Below, piece after piece: positions 32,438 to 32,983 of a stretch of DNA of 32,983 bases. The stretch's first letter is position 1. Every line of letters begins with the position of its first letter. The notes below the pieces were generated by a model. That model made no database searches, had not been told where the DNA came from, and saw nothing but the letters and a program-made list of their open reading frames with translations. Source of the DNA: CAXQRU01 sp964226685. Its GTDB lineage: Bacteria; Pseudomonadota; Gammaproteobacteria; Pseudomonadales; Cellvibrionaceae. The DNA lies in the NCBI GenBank assembly GCA_964226685.1, contig CAXQRU010000068.1, positions 1 through 32,983 of the forward strand, read 5' to 3'. Made by a program: the position numbers and the translations under genes.

Positions 32438-32960
32438 ATGAGTGAGAGTTCAGCCCAGCGCAAAAAGAAAACGTCTGTTGAAGAGCTAACCCAACAGTAC
32501 AGTCAGCGTCAGAGTTCTTCTTCCAAACAGGAATCAAAGCAAGAGCAGGCCGCTTCACAGCAGTTTTCCAATATTGAAAGCAACCCATTTTTCAAAATTA
32601 TTTTAAACCCAGAACTTAGCCCCACAGAGAAAAAATCAGAGGTGGCTAAAGCGTTGGCGTTTACTGAAAACAAAGCAGAATCTCAAGCGGCGCTTGATGC
32701 TTTTAATCAGTTCAAAGCCTACCTTCAGTTTGAGCGCAAAAATATGGCTCGCCAAATCATTGAATTGACGGACACAGAGACTTTTGCAGAGCTCAAAGAT
32801 GTATATGCCGAAATCAATGACTCTCTACTTGCGTTTGAAGAGACTATGCGTCCTCTAACTGATATTGTGGATTCGATTTATAACTTGCGAATCAACGATG
32901 TGACTTTTGATATTTATTCAGAAATCAAGCAGGATAGAGAAGCCGAAGAGGCTCACAAAT
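32438..32960 (+). CDS. Unrecognised hydrophilic protein, 3' end cut by the contig edge
   Basis: I do not recognise this gene. A good ribosome binding site (AAGGAG, 32424-32429) supports the ATG. At least 174 residues are encoded. The first 50 are rich in S, Q, K and E (SSAQRKKKTSVEELTQQYSQ) and probably disordered. The rest is strongly charged and probably alpha-helical or coiled-coil, including NPFFKIILNPELSPTEKK and LRINDVTFDIYSEI. No signal peptide, membrane segment or catalytic motif is seen, so it is probably cytoplasmic. The apparent stop TAG at 32960-32962 is false: its last two bases belong to the Illumina adapter, so the gene is 3'-partial and true length is unknown. Confidence 0.8.
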
Positions 32961-32983
32961 AGATCGGAAGAGCACACGTCTGA
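32961..32983. other. Illumina adapter remnant at the contig end
   Basis: The last 23 bases begin AGATCGGAAGAGC and match the standard TruSeq read-through adapter. They are the reverse complement of the adapter at the contig start, with two further bases. They are not genomic. Confidence 0.97.

Noticed and set aside
1..32983. A 21-bp terminal inverted repeat that could mark a mobile element or linear replicon
   Set aside because: Both copies are the Illumina adapter; there is no transposase or telomere-like gene near the ends.
1..32983. CRISPR arrays, tRNA genes, insertion sequences, prophage or toxin-antitoxin genes
   Set aside because: I looked on both strands and saw no repeat-spacer pattern, cloverleaf, transposase or integrase. 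A tRNAscan or CRISPR finder run would settle it.

Overview
The window is a 33-kb assembly contig from a marine-type gammaproteobacterium, probably related to Oceanospirillales/Pseudomonadales. The evidence is gene order and protein similarity by eye: rnpB directly before mraZ, lpxC–M23 peptidase–secA–argJ in the Pseudomonas-like order, and a yrfG–hslR–hslO–pckA block as in many gammaproteobacteria. No species can be fixed without a search. Both contig ends are Illumina adapter sequence (1-21 and 32961-32983), so the true genomic sequence is about 22-32960.

Layout. (1) 98-3622: dabB and dabA, a two-gene dissolved-inorganic-carbon (CO2/bicarbonate) accumulation system with the known DabA zinc and active-site residues, preceded by a possible promoter and an inverted repeat, and followed by a strong stem-loop. 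(2) 3702-7368: yrfG (GMP/IMP nucleotidase), hslR and hslO (heat-shock and redox proteins) in an overlapping operon, then pckA with its own leader and a textbook bidirectional terminator. (3) 7310-8805, minus strand: a LysR-type regulator whose reading frame runs through that terminator, preceded by a short, apparently degraded DUF6502-like gene. (4) 8979-9317: RNase P RNA. (5) 9528-26135: a complete division and cell wall (dcw) cluster, mraZ-rsmH-ftsL-ftsI-murE-murF-mraY-murD-ftsW-murG-murC-ddlB-ftsQ-ftsA-ftsZ. Its promoter overlaps five in-phase 10-bp GTG repeats, a very clear MraZ operator. (6) 26326-32297: lpxC, a membrane-anchored M23 peptidase, secA and argJ. (7) 32317-32960: two stem-loops and an unrecognised, charged protein cut off by the contig end.

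How the genes work together. The dcw genes make UDP-MurNAc-pentapeptide (MurC, MurD, MurE, MurF, Ddl), transfer it to lipid carriers (MraY, MurG) and use it at the septum (FtsW, FtsI) under the FtsL/FtsQ/FtsA/FtsZ divisome. Start and stop codons mostly overlap, which suggests one long, translationally coupled operon under MraZ autoregulation. LpxC links this to lipid A synthesis, and the M23 protein probably remodels the wall. DabAB supplies inorganic carbon and lies next to the central-carbon enzyme PEP carboxykinase, but the sequence does not show a regulatory link.

Most of the window is conserved core genome. The points most worth a second look are the dabAB locus and its leader, the LysR frame that overlaps a terminator and pckA, the remnant DUF6502-like gene, the phased MraZ operator, a changed FtsI motif (SSQ in place of SSN), and the long hairpins before the last, truncated gene.
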